DNA of 64,000 nt. It comes from Bacteroidales bacterium (GTDB taxonomy: Bacteria; Bacteroidota; Bacteroidia; Bacteroidales; Marinilabiliaceae). Shown in pieces: positions 53,301-60,468 of the stretch; position 1 is the stretch's first letter, and every line of letters starts with the position of its first letter. Under the pieces are notes generated by a model that was not told where the DNA came from, did no database searches, and saw nothing but the letters and a program-made list of their open reading frames with translations. Both the position numbers and the translations under genes were made by a program. The DNA is taken from NCBI GenBank assembly GCA_015061285.1, contig SUWW01000006.1, forward strand, positions 174,055-238,054. Reading direction: 5' to 3'.

Positions 53301-54078
53301 TTTGAGCCGTACCAACAAGACTGGTGTACGTGCTGCAATCATCCGCGAGAAGGGTGTGAATGGCGACCGCGAGATGGCCTACAGCCTCTTCCTTGCTGGC
53401 TTCGATGTGAAAGACGTCCACATGACCGACTTGATTTCGGGCCGTGAAACGCTCGACGACGTAAATATGATAGTCTTCTGTGGCGGATTCTCCAACTCCG
53501 ACGTTCTCGGCTCTGCAAAAGGTTGGGCTGGCGCATTCCTCTACAACCCGAAAGCAAAGGCGGCTCTCGACAAATTCTATGCTCGCGAGGATACGCTCTC
53601 GCTCGGCATTTGCAACGGTTGCCAACTTATGATTGAGCTCAACCTCATTTGCCCATCTCATGCTGAGCGTCCACACATGCTGCATAACGATTCTCATAAG
53701 TTCGAGAGCGGCTTCACTTCTATGTATATACCCGAGAATAACTCTGTTATGCTCAAACATCTTGCTGGAAGTCGTCTCGGTGTTTGGATTGCTCACGGCG
53801 AGGGTAAGTTCAGCTTTCCATACAGCGCCGATAAGTATAATATTATTGGTACTTATGGTTACGAAGGTTACCCAGCCAATCCAAATGGCAGTCAATTCAA
53901 CGCAGCAGGTATCTGCTCCGACAATGGCCGCCACTTGGCAATGATGCCTCACCTCGAGCGCGCTATCTTCCCATGGCAATGCGGTTTCTATCCTGCCGAT
54001 CGTCGTGCCGATGATGTCACTCCTTGGATTTCTGCTCTCGTTGAAGCTCGTAAGTGGGTCGAGAATCATAAAAAGTAA
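50365..54078 (+). CDS. purL: Phosphoribosylformylglycinamidine synthase (large form)
   Basis: 1237 residues. Step four of de novo purine synthesis: converts FGAR and glutamine to FGAM with ATP. It is the single-chain form: N-terminal PurS-like region (1-150), two AIRS-like halves (for example GATGTGGEIRDRLAGGTGSLPMAGTAVYM and HDHGAGGHLNCLSELVEETGG), and a C-terminal class I glutamine amidotransferase domain with nucleophile Cys in LGICNGCQLMIELN and the HGEGKFSFP and MMPHLERAIFPWQ segments. Length is normal for this form (about 1230-1300). Single gene with its own promoter and a downstream hairpin. Confidence 0.97.
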   Translation: MVFFFKGSDAHVLAVNAASGLNADDIKKLQWLFSEATPIEQSKIDGYFVGPRREMITPWSTNAVEITQNMGIEGILRIEEYFPVENDKASFDPMLQVLYNGLDDSVFAIDKKPDDIVYIEDMKAYNKKEGLALSAQEIEYLEGLAKRLGRPLTDSEVFGFSQVNSEHCRHKIFNGIFVIDGKERELSLFKLIKRTSEENHNYLVSAYKDNVAFIEGSVAMQFAPAEADKPSYFETKDIDTVLSLKAETHNFPTTVEPFNGAATGTGGEIRDRLAGGTGSLPMAGTAVYMTSYSRLAEDRPWEKGVPVRQWLYQTPAQILIKASNGASDFGNKFGQPLICGSVLTYEHQEHGRSLAYDKVIMMAGGIGFAKKTDALKQTPKPGQEVVVLGGDNYRIGMGGGAVSSVATGEYGNSIELNAVQRSNPEMQKRVMNAIRGMVESDNNPIISIHDHGAGGHLNCLSELVEETGGNIDMSKLPVGDPTLSAREIVGNESQERMGLVVEKKDIDLLKRVADRERAPMYVVGETTNDLNFRFYQPDGQTPINLKLADMFGNPPKTVMTDNSNPLQYKPVAYQPEEDGTLANTINKYIEDVLRLESVACKDWLTNKVDRSVTGKIAKQQCAGELQLPLNDLGAVALDYKGKLGMATSIGHAPAVGLIDPAAGSVMSVAEALTNIVWAPLQHGLKGVSLSANWMWPCRQKGEDARLYKAVEAMSDFVCKLGINIPTGKDSLSMTQKYPSGDAVLSPGTVIISAMGEVSDIRKIVEPVLVCDENTALLYVDFSSMDACLGGSALAQVLGRVGNDAPTVADVDYFVKAFASIQKLISDGLVLAGHDVSAGGLVTTLLEMCFANTKYGIAADASHLANGDAVKALFSENPAVVLQVRNVAKVASILEADGVKYSYIGHPQEKRTLEIGLNGDLFDLDIDHLRDVWYQTSYLLDCKQSGEKKAAERYANYKNQPLDIKLPANFDGSLKTLGLSLSRTNKTGVRAAIIREKGVNGDREMAYSLFLAGFDVKDVHMTDLISGRETLDDVNMIVFCGGFSNSDVLGSAKGWAGAFLYNPKAKAALDKFYAREDTLSLGICNGCQLMIELNLICPSHAERPHMLHNDSHKFESGFTSMYIPENNSVMLKHLAGSRLGVWIAHGEGKFSFPYSADKYNIIGTYGYEGYPANPNGSQFNAAGICSDNGRHLAMMPHLERAIFPWQCGFYPADRRADDVTPWISALVEARKWVENHKK

Positions 54079-54100
54079 ATAGTTGATATTCATATTTTAC

Positions 54101-54134
54101 AGAGGCGTCTTCATTCCTTTGGAGCGCCTCTTTT
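54101..54134 (+). terminator. Hairpin terminator after purL
   Basis: AGAGGCG (54101-54107) pairs with CGCCTCT (54125-54131), followed by a short T run. The next gene starts 13 bp after the stem, so it may be a leaky terminator. Confidence 0.6.
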
Positions 54135-54143
54135 CATAAATAG

Positions 54144-55367
54144 ATGGTAGCTAATACAAATAAAACGAAGCGTGTTGTGGTAGGTATGTCGGGCGGTGTC
54201 GATTCCAGCGTCGCTGCATATGTATTGCAAAAGCAAGGCTATGATGTGGTGGCTCTATTCATGCGCAACTGGACCGACACCACTGGCGTGCTCAAAGGCG
54301 ATTGTCCTTGGATGGACGATAAGTTCGATGCCGAAGCCGTTGCCCGTAAACTAAATATCCCATTCCACATGGTCGATTTGAGTGAACAATATCGTGCTCG
54401 TGTGGTCGATTATATGTTTGCTGAATACGAGAAAGGTCGCACCCCAAACCCTGACGTGCTTTGCAATCGCGAAATAAAATTTGATGCGTTCCTCGAAAAA
54501 GCGCTCGAACTTGGTGCCGACTATGTGGCTACAGGACACTATTGCCGCAAAGATGAAGTCACGCTTGCCGATGGCACTATTGCACACCGCTTGCTCGCTG
54601 GCTCCGATGGAAACAAAGATCAGAGCTATTTCCTTTGCCAACTCTCGCAAGAACAACTTTCGAAGGCAATGTTTCCAATTGGCGATCTGGTGAAGCCAGA
54701 AGTGCGCCGCATAGCTACCGAGCTGAACCTAATTACCGCGCATAAGAAGGATTCGCAAGGCATCTGCTTCGTCGGAAAGGTCGATTTGCCTGTCTTTCTT
54801 CAGCAGAAATTGGCTGCCAAAGAGGGCAAAGTCTTCATTGTGGAGAACGATTGCGAGATTTTCAATCGCGATTGGTCGGCTGCCGATTCTGACGAATGCC
54901 CCGAAGAAAAACTCATGGAGCTTTCGCGTCCATATCCGTTCCATCCTAAGTATGGAAAGAAAATAGGCACGCATCAAGGTGCACATTTCTACACGATAGG
55001 GCAGCGCAAAGGCCTGAATATCGGCGGATTTCCCGAGCCGCTCTTTATCATAGGTACTAACGTTGAATACAATCAGATATACGTAGGCATGCGCGACGAA
55101 CATCGCGGCTTGCATCGTAAAGTGCTGCGTGTCAATGCAAATGAAGTGCATTGGGTTCGCCCCGATTTGGCGCTTGCCGAGGGCGACAATTTACGTTGTT
55201 TGGTTCGCGTGCGCTACCGTCAGCCGCTGCAGAAGGCTCGAATACGTATGGGAAAAGATGCTCTTTACGTGATTTTCGACGAAACGCAGCGAGGCATCAC
55301 GGCTGGTCAGTTTGCTGCTGTCTATATCGACGATGAAGTTGTTATGTCAGGCCCTATAGCAGAGTAG
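54144..55367 (+). CDS. mnmA: tRNA-specific 2-thiouridylase
   Basis: 407 residues (family usually about 360-390, so slightly long). It thiolates U34 of tRNAs for Lys, Glu and Gln, using a sulfur relay and ATP. The PP-loop MSGGVDSS lies near 15-22, catalytic cysteines are Cys 107 (NPDVLCNREIKF) and Cys 208 (GICFVGK), and GHYCRK and DQSYFLCQL match the family. Start at 54144. It is followed after 4 bp by the metallophosphoesterase gene, so it probably shares a transcript with that gene and DPP IV. Confidence 0.96.
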   Translation: MVANTNKTKRVVVGMSGGVDSSVAAYVLQKQGYDVVALFMRNWTDTTGVLKGDCPWMDDKFDAEAVARKLNIPFHMVDLSEQYRARVVDYMFAEYEKGRTPNPDVLCNREIKFDAFLEKALELGADYVATGHYCRKDEVTLADGTIAHRLLAGSDGNKDQSYFLCQLSQEQLSKAMFPIGDLVKPEVRRIATELNLITAHKKDSQGICFVGKVDLPVFLQQKLAAKEGKVFIVENDCEIFNRDWSAADSDECPEEKLMELSRPYPFHPKYGKKIGTHQGAHFYTIGQRKGLNIGGFPEPLFIIGTNVEYNQIYVGMRDEHRGLHRKVLRVNANEVHWVRPDLALAEGDNLRCLVRVRYRQPLQKARIRMGKDALYVIFDETQRGITAGQFAAVYIDDEVVMSGPIAE

Positions 55368-55371
55368 TGTT

Positions 55372-56238
55372 ATGCGTAAGTATTTGATATTTATTTTCTT
55401 ATGTATAGTTGCGGCTGCCGAAGCGCAGCAGCCATCCGATTTGCAAATTGAGCGCAATCGTGTCCATCTGAAATGCCGTCATCGAGCTCCACATCGTGGC
55501 ATTAGGCGTTGTGTGGAATATCACCTCACATCGTCGCAAATTCCAAAGTCGTTCGATGGCTTTCGCATTGCGTTTATTACTGATACTCACTATAAAAGCC
55601 GTTTCAACGAGAAAACGCTTGCCTTTCTTGGTAATATGTTGCGCGAACTCAATCCCGATTTGATTCTCCTTGGAGGCGACTATCAAGAGGGGTGTGAATA
55701 TGTGCGCCCTCTTTTTCAGGAAATTATGTCGTGCAAACCTACTTATGGTGCTGCGGCTATTATGGGAAATAATGATTTTGAACGCTGTACGGAGCTTATT
55801 TACAACGAGATGCAATCTGCTGGCATACGTATGGTCGAGAATAAAGTCGATACTATAACCAAAGATGGCAGTAGTATATATGTAGTTGGAGCGCATAACG
55901 ACTTTCGTGGCAAAGAGACCACGCCATGCGTTGCTAATAGATTGAATAATAACGACTTTGCGATTCTGATTACTCACACTCCCGACTATGCCGAAGATGT
56001 GGATATTACCAATATCGATTTCGCCCTTGCTGGTCATACACATGGCGGACAGGTAACACTATTTGGTCTCTATGCGCCTGTAGTCCCTTCGCATTATGGA
56101 CAGCGATTCTTGAAAGGTTTGCGTTATACGTCGGCTGGAGTACCTATGCTGATTAGTCGCGGCATTGGCACCTCGCGTAAAGATGTTCGACTATTCGCGC
56201 CTGCCGAAATTCATTTGTTAACACTTCATTCTAAATAA
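55372..56238 (+). CDS. Exported calcineurin-like metallophosphoesterase
   Basis: 288 residues. Signal-like N-terminus ends AAAEAQ. The YkuE-type metallophosphoesterase domain is complete: DTHYKSRF (motif I), GGDYQEG (motif II), GNNDFE (motif III, with Asn in place of His is usual), ITHTPD, and AGHTHGGQ (motif V). It should hydrolyse a phosphoester outside the cytoplasm. It lies between mnmA and DPP IV with 3-4 bp gaps. Substrate unknown; such proteins often act on nucleotide or lipid phosphates. Confidence 0.9.
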   Translation: MRKYLIFIFLCIVAAAEAQQPSDLQIERNRVHLKCRHRAPHRGIRRCVEYHLTSSQIPKSFDGFRIAFITDTHYKSRFNEKTLAFLGNMLRELNPDLILLGGDYQEGCEYVRPLFQEIMSCKPTYGAAAIMGNNDFERCTELIYNEMQSAGIRMVENKVDTITKDGSSIYVVGAHNDFRGKETTPCVANRLNNNDFAILITHTPDYAEDVDITNIDFALAGHTHGGQVTLFGLYAPVVPSHYGQRFLKGLRYTSAGVPMLISRGIGTSRKDVRLFAPAEIHLLTLHSK

Positions 56239-56241
56239 GTT

Positions 56242-58416
56242 ATGAGAAAAATTCTCTTCATTTTTGTTCTTGCTCTCCCCATGTTCACTGCAATAGCACA
56301 GAACAATGAAAATATTGAAAAATTTGTCACAGGTGCATATTATGCCGAAACTATGCCTCGCGTGCAAGCCACTCCCGATGGCTATTTTGCTGTCAATGAA
56401 GGACGTAGTATTGTAAAATACGACTTTGTGAATTCATCTTTTTCGGAGACTATTTTCGATGCATCAAAAATCGAAGGCGCTCCCGAAGGCCGCATTCATA
56501 GCTTTTCTTTTTGTGACGATGGTTCTAAAATGCTTATCGCGTTTAATGCACAACGTATATATCGTCGCTCTTATGTTGCCGATTATTATGTATATAATAT
56601 TAATTATAAGGAACTTAAGCCCCTTGATGAAGGTGGTAAACAACGCGATGCCATCTTTTCGCCCAATGGTTGGATGGTTGCTTATGTGCGCGATAATAAT
56701 TTGTATATCAAAAAATTACGCTACAATAGTATTTCTCCCGTTACTACCGATGGCGAGTTGAATAGAGTCATCAATGGTGCGTGCGATTGGGTCTATGAAG
56801 AAGAATTTGCAACTCCTGCTATCTTCTCGTGGTCGCCCGATAGTAAAGAACTTGCATACGTACGTTTCGACGAATCTGATGTTCCTGAATTCTCTTTCCC
56901 TATGTATGCGGCTTCTAATCCTGATCGACCAGATAATAAACTTTATCCAGGATCTTATACATATAAATATCCAAAGGCTGGCGAAAAAAATTCTAAGGTT
57001 GAGGTTAAGGTTTTCAATGTTGATAAACGCGTCTCTAAAACCATGCAGCTTGGCGATGGTAAAGATTTTTACATACCACGTATTTATTGGACTGGAGGTG
57101 AACGTCAGCTTGCTATATTCAAACTCAATCGACGTCAAAACGAGCTCTCTCTGTTCATAACTAACACGGCTTCTACCGTTTCTAACGAAATCTTCACCGA
57201 CCGCAATAAATGCTACATCGATGAATTTACTTATAGTAAAGTCCTTTTCTTGCCCGATGGTAAAGGTTTTATTTATATGGGCGAACTCGATGGTCGCACG
57301 CATCTCTATCATTATGCTATTAATGGTGTACAGCAAGGTTGTATCACAAAAGGTGATTTCGATGTCACAAATCTGCTTGGATATAACGAGTTGACATCGA
57401 CTGTTTATTACGAAGCTGCTGCTAAATCGCCTCTCAAACGCGAAGTCTATAGCTATAATATGAAGACTCGCCAAACGCTTTGCCTTACTACCGACGATGG
57501 CTATAATCAAGCGGTATTGCTTAGCTCCGATCGTAAATACTTGATTACCGATTTCTCATCAGCGCAGTTGCCCAATCGTGTCGATGTTCGCAATACATTC
57601 GATGGTAAAGTTGTTCGTAATATTATTTCTAACAACAATTTCGATACAGCTTCCATTCTTCGTAAGCAGTTTATTACACTTAAAGCTGCCGACAATGCTA
57701 CCGATCTCAATGGCTGGGTTGTTTATCCTGCAAATTTTGATAGTAATCAGAAATATCCTCTCGTGCTATTCCAATATAGTGGACCAGGTTCTCAAGAGGT
57801 TCTTGATAATTGGGATTATGGTTGGGAACAAGCGTTGGCACAAGCAGGCTACATTGTAGCTTGTTTTGATCCGCGTGGCACTGGCGCTCGTGGCGAAAAT
57901 TTCAAGAAATGTACATACCAAAAACTCGGTCTTCTCGAGAGCGACGATCAAATTGCTATTGCAAAGCAACTTTCAGAACTTAATTATATCGATGCCAATC
58001 GAATTGGTATTTATGGTTGGAGTTTTGGAGGCTCAATGGCTGCTACGTGTCTAATTCGTTCCGATATTTTCAAAACAGCAATTGCAGTTGCTCCAGTAAC
58101 ATCTTGGCGTTTCTACGACACTGTATATGCCGAGCGTTTCATGCGCAAACCCGACGAAAACATTAGTGGTTACGATAATTATAGCACATTTGGTTTCTTC
58201 GATCATCAACCTCATGGTCGCCTATTCCTCGTTCATGGTTCAGCCGATGATAATGTACACCAACAAAACCAACTTGAACTTGTTGATTTTCTTGTGCAGA
58301 AAAACGTGCAATTCGACATGTTTGTTTATCCTAACCGCAATCATAGTATTTATGGCGGCAATACACGTCGTCACCTATTCAATATGATGTATAATTACTT
58401 CGTCAGAAATTTGTAG
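56242..58416 (+). CDS. Dipeptidyl peptidase IV (S9 family)
   Basis: 724 residues, signal peptide ends FTAIAQ. A beta-propeller domain (about 30-480) contains the double-Glu motif DWVYEEEF near 180 that anchors the N-terminus of substrates in DPP IV. The C-terminal alpha/beta hydrolase has the nucleophile in GWSFGGSMAA (usual GWSYGG), the catalytic Asp in HGSADDNVH, and His in NRNHSIYGG. It cleaves X-Pro dipeptides from peptides in the periplasm or at the outer membrane. Three bp separate it from the metallophosphoesterase gene. Secure call as S9B peptidase; substrate range not readable. Confidence 0.94.
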   Translation: MRKILFIFVLALPMFTAIAQNNENIEKFVTGAYYAETMPRVQATPDGYFAVNEGRSIVKYDFVNSSFSETIFDASKIEGAPEGRIHSFSFCDDGSKMLIAFNAQRIYRRSYVADYYVYNINYKELKPLDEGGKQRDAIFSPNGWMVAYVRDNNLYIKKLRYNSISPVTTDGELNRVINGACDWVYEEEFATPAIFSWSPDSKELAYVRFDESDVPEFSFPMYAASNPDRPDNKLYPGSYTYKYPKAGEKNSKVEVKVFNVDKRVSKTMQLGDGKDFYIPRIYWTGGERQLAIFKLNRRQNELSLFITNTASTVSNEIFTDRNKCYIDEFTYSKVLFLPDGKGFIYMGELDGRTHLYHYAINGVQQGCITKGDFDVTNLLGYNELTSTVYYEAAAKSPLKREVYSYNMKTRQTLCLTTDDGYNQAVLLSSDRKYLITDFSSAQLPNRVDVRNTFDGKVVRNIISNNNFDTASILRKQFITLKAADNATDLNGWVVYPANFDSNQKYPLVLFQYSGPGSQEVLDNWDYGWEQALAQAGYIVACFDPRGTGARGENFKKCTYQKLGLLESDDQIAIAKQLSELNYIDANRIGIYGWSFGGSMAATCLIRSDIFKTAIAVAPVTSWRFYDTVYAERFMRKPDENISGYDNYSTFGFFDHQPHGRLFLVHGSADDNVHQQNQLELVDFLVQKNVQFDMFVYPNRNHSIYGGNTRRHLFNMMYNYFVRNL

Positions 58417-58440
58417 ACACTTTCGCTAAAATTACATATA

Positions 58441-58469
58441 AAGGCCAGCTCTTCGGGGCGGCTTTTTTT
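58441..58469 (+). terminator. Hairpin terminator after DPP IV
   Basis: GCTC, loop TTCG, GGGC with outer pairs, then a run of seven Ts. The stem is short but the T run is clear. Confidence 0.6.
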
Positions 58470-58791
58470 GTTCTCGCATATGTAGTAGTGACGTGGCGAC
58501 CGTGTCCGTCTGAAGAGAACGCAAACACAAAATGGATAATTGTTATCAATTTTTCAACTCACAATTTTCAATTCTCCATATATGAATTGCTAATTTTGCC
58601 TTTGCTGCGTCAATTTAGGCGCTGCACTAAACGTTTTCGCCTATAGCAAACACTATCACGATATTTATATAAAAGACATAAGCAACATCAAGCTATTACT
58701 CGCATTCAAGAAAAAAGCCTGGAAACTGTTTTCTCGAAGCCTTTTTGAGTAAGCCGTATGCTGCCATTACGATGGGTCGGCCAACTGTTTT

Positions 58792-58841
58792 CCAACTCGA
58801 TTGATGTTCATACCGTAAGGTGTGAATCAATTCCGAGTTGG
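58792..58841. repeat. Imperfect 23-bp palindrome upstream of the HTH gene
   Basis: Left arm 58792-58814, loop GTAA, right arm 58819-58841. The outer eight bases CCAACTCG pair perfectly with CGAGTTGG, and most inner bases pair with a small offset. It lies about 115 bp upstream of the HTH gene, so it could be an operator for that protein or a structured leader. Confidence 0.5.
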
Positions 58842-58955
58842 AGACGGGTTTCTTCCAGGCTTCCCGTGAATGCGAGTGGAATGGTTCACGCCTTTCTTTA
58901 TGTGCGGTCGATACTAGGCGTTTGCGATGGCTGTTGCGAAACAGACATAGAAATT

Positions 58956-59186
58956 ATGGTAGATATTGGAAAAGAGATTCGCGCCGAGCTACACCAACAA
59001 GGGCGCACTGTAACTTGGCTTGCACAGCAACTCGACATGCGCCGAGCCACACTATACGCCGTATTCAGAAAGAACAGTATCGATACTTATTTGCTCAAGC
59101 GTATTGGTCAACTCCTCAACAAAGATTTTTTCATTCTCCTCTCCGCCGATATGAAGAATGATGACTGTGCATCCGCTTCTAAATGA
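58956..59186 (+). CDS. Small helix-turn-helix DNA-binding protein
   Basis: 76 residues from the ATG at 58956. The body GKEIRAELHQQGRTVTWLAQQLDMRRATLYAVFRKNSIDTYLLKRIGQLLNKDFF has an XRE/Cro-like helix-turn-helix (TVTWLAQQLDMRRATLYAVF) and matches a short HTH type common in Bacteroidota. It stands alone near the accessory genes to the right and may regulate itself through the palindrome at 58792-58841. Function as regulator is inferred from the fold only. Confidence 0.75.
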   Translation: MVDIGKEIRAELHQQGRTVTWLAQQLDMRRATLYAVFRKNSIDTYLLKRIGQLLNKDFFILLSADMKNDDCASASK

Positions 59187-59283
59187 ACTGATTATGGTAC
59201 AAAAGTGTACGGATTATGGTACGAATGTTTAGACGTGCGAGGCTACGTAGCGGATATATTTGAGAGATATAAATAATAGCATT

Positions 59284-59649
59284 ATGAAAGCAAAAACACA
59301 GTACAACGATTTTGAAGGCACTATTGCTGCTAAAGTAATATCTGATGGAAGAGATACAGATTCGTTTGATAGCCTCCTCCTATCCAAATTCAACAATTTT
59401 GATGATTCGAGATACAAATGTATAGGAATGAAATTCTCGCTTGGAAGACAAAATACAGATATAATAGCAGAGTTTATCTGTAGGGATTTATCATCAAACC
59501 AATATGTGAAATTCTTAACCCAAGAGTATTTCGATCTCACTGAGTTGTTTGATTTTTGGGCATACGCAAATATAGTTATAGGTAAGGATATGGATAAAGT
59601 AGACGAAAACCAAATTATTGACGCTCATATAAAGTTATCCCATGTATAA
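59284..59649 (+). CDS. Uncharacterised 121-residue protein overlapping an FRG gene
   Basis: 121 residues from the ATG at 59284. No signal peptide or transmembrane helix. The sequence has an alternating beta-alpha pattern (SRYKCIGMKFSLGRQNTDIIAEFICRD) with an acidic C-terminus. No family recognised. It overlaps the FRG-domain gene by 8 bp (59642-59649), so the two are translationally coupled. Such coupling resembles antitoxin-toxin or effector-partner pairs, which is inference. The pair is AT-rich compared with the neighbouring housekeeping genes. Confidence 0.6.
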   Translation: MKAKTQYNDFEGTIAAKVISDGRDTDSFDSLLLSKFNNFDDSRYKCIGMKFSLGRQNTDIIAEFICRDLSSNQYVKFLTQEYFDLTELFDFWAYANIVIGKDMDKVDENQIIDAHIKLSHV

Positions 59650-60463
59650 TAGGACTGACATACTACAGAGTATATTGGCAACATATATAACAAATTATAA
59701 TGGAGACAATACGTTCTTGTTGAGTTCGTATTCAGAATATAAAAGACTGAATACCGAAGGACAGAGAATATTCGACAACTTTATACTTGTATATCGAGGT
59801 GTTTGTAACAAGGACTTCTCTCTTAAACCAAGCATTGGTGTTAATACTGATTTTCTGACGGAAGAGGAAAAATTGATTAGAGAACGTAAAGCCTTAGATG
59901 AATTCAAAGCAAGAGCAAAAGAAACGTTAGGCAAATATAAATTTCATATAGATGACGATTCTTTCTACTTGTATCATGCACGACATGTAGGTATGAAGTG
60001 TCGACTAATAGATTGGAGCAGAAGATTTGAAATTGCAATGTCGTTTGCATTGCACAATAACAAAGGAACAGACGCTGCTATTTATGTTTTGCTTGTTCCT
60101 TCAGAATTGTATCTGCCCCAATTTGGGACTTGGACATATGAGTTGGACAAACTATCCTTTTTTAGATCTTGTAGCTATTGGCCTGATGGCGATTTTGCCC
60201 CATTGAGTGATGCTCGCAAAAATATGCAACATGGGTGTTTTACTATCCAACCGCATTGCCATGAATTAACAAACTCTGATTTCGAAAGCGTTGGCATTGG
60301 TTTGTCCAAAATAATAGTCCCATCATTTTTGATTCCCGAAATAAAAGATAACGGTGAAACTGATCTTATATATCAAAATTGTATAAATCCAGAGTACGTA
60401 CAACAAAACGATACATTGGAAGCTATTGCTAATGATATCAACAAAAAATACTTTGAAAAATAA
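59642..60463 (+). CDS. FRG-domain protein
   Basis: 273 residues. Core FRG features are visible: LVYRGVCNKDFSLKPSIGV near 45-63 (the YRG motif that opens the domain), ARHVGMKCRLIDWSRRFEIAMSFALH near 115-140 (usual form QHYG.PTRLLDWT), and MQHGCFTIQP near 195-204. The final helices are charged. FRG domains are frequent in defence islands and toxin-like genes, and resemble ADP-ribosyl transferase-type folds, but their biochemical activity is mostly unproven. Overlaps the preceding gene by 8 bp and is followed after 5 bp by the BspA-like gene. Confidence 0.8.
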   Translation: MYNRTDILQSILATYITNYNGDNTFLLSSYSEYKRLNTEGQRIFDNFILVYRGVCNKDFSLKPSIGVNTDFLTEEEKLIRERKALDEFKARAKETLGKYKFHIDDDSFYLYHARHVGMKCRLIDWSRRFEIAMSFALHNNKGTDAAIYVLLVPSELYLPQFGTWTYELDKLSFFRSCSYWPDGDFAPLSDARKNMQHGCFTIQPHCHELTNSDFESVGIGLSKIIVPSFLIPEIKDNGETDLIYQNCINPEYVQQNDTLEAIANDINKKYFEK

Positions 60464-60468
60464 ATACT

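Larger units (their letters stand above)
58417..58955. other. Intergenic region with terminator and a long imperfect palindrome
   Basis: No gene is seen. It contains a terminator-like hairpin at 58441-58469, AT-rich DNA, and an imperfect palindrome at 58792-58841 ahead of the HTH gene. An upstream extension of the HTH reading frame to 58758 was not accepted. Confidence 0.5.

Noticed and set aside
58710..58747. Possible terminator with AAAAAAGCCT and AGCCTTTTT
   Set aside because: The two halves are direct rather than inverted in the GCC part, so no stable stem forms.
58758..58955. N-terminal extension of the HTH protein by 66 codons
   Set aside because: The extension crosses the palindrome and is low-quality protein sequence; homologues of this HTH type start at MVDIGKEI.
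59190..59224. GATTATGGTAC direct repeats as attachment sites of a mobile island
   Set aside because: Only 11 bp, both copies on the same side, no integrase and no matching repeat on the other side of the FRG pair.
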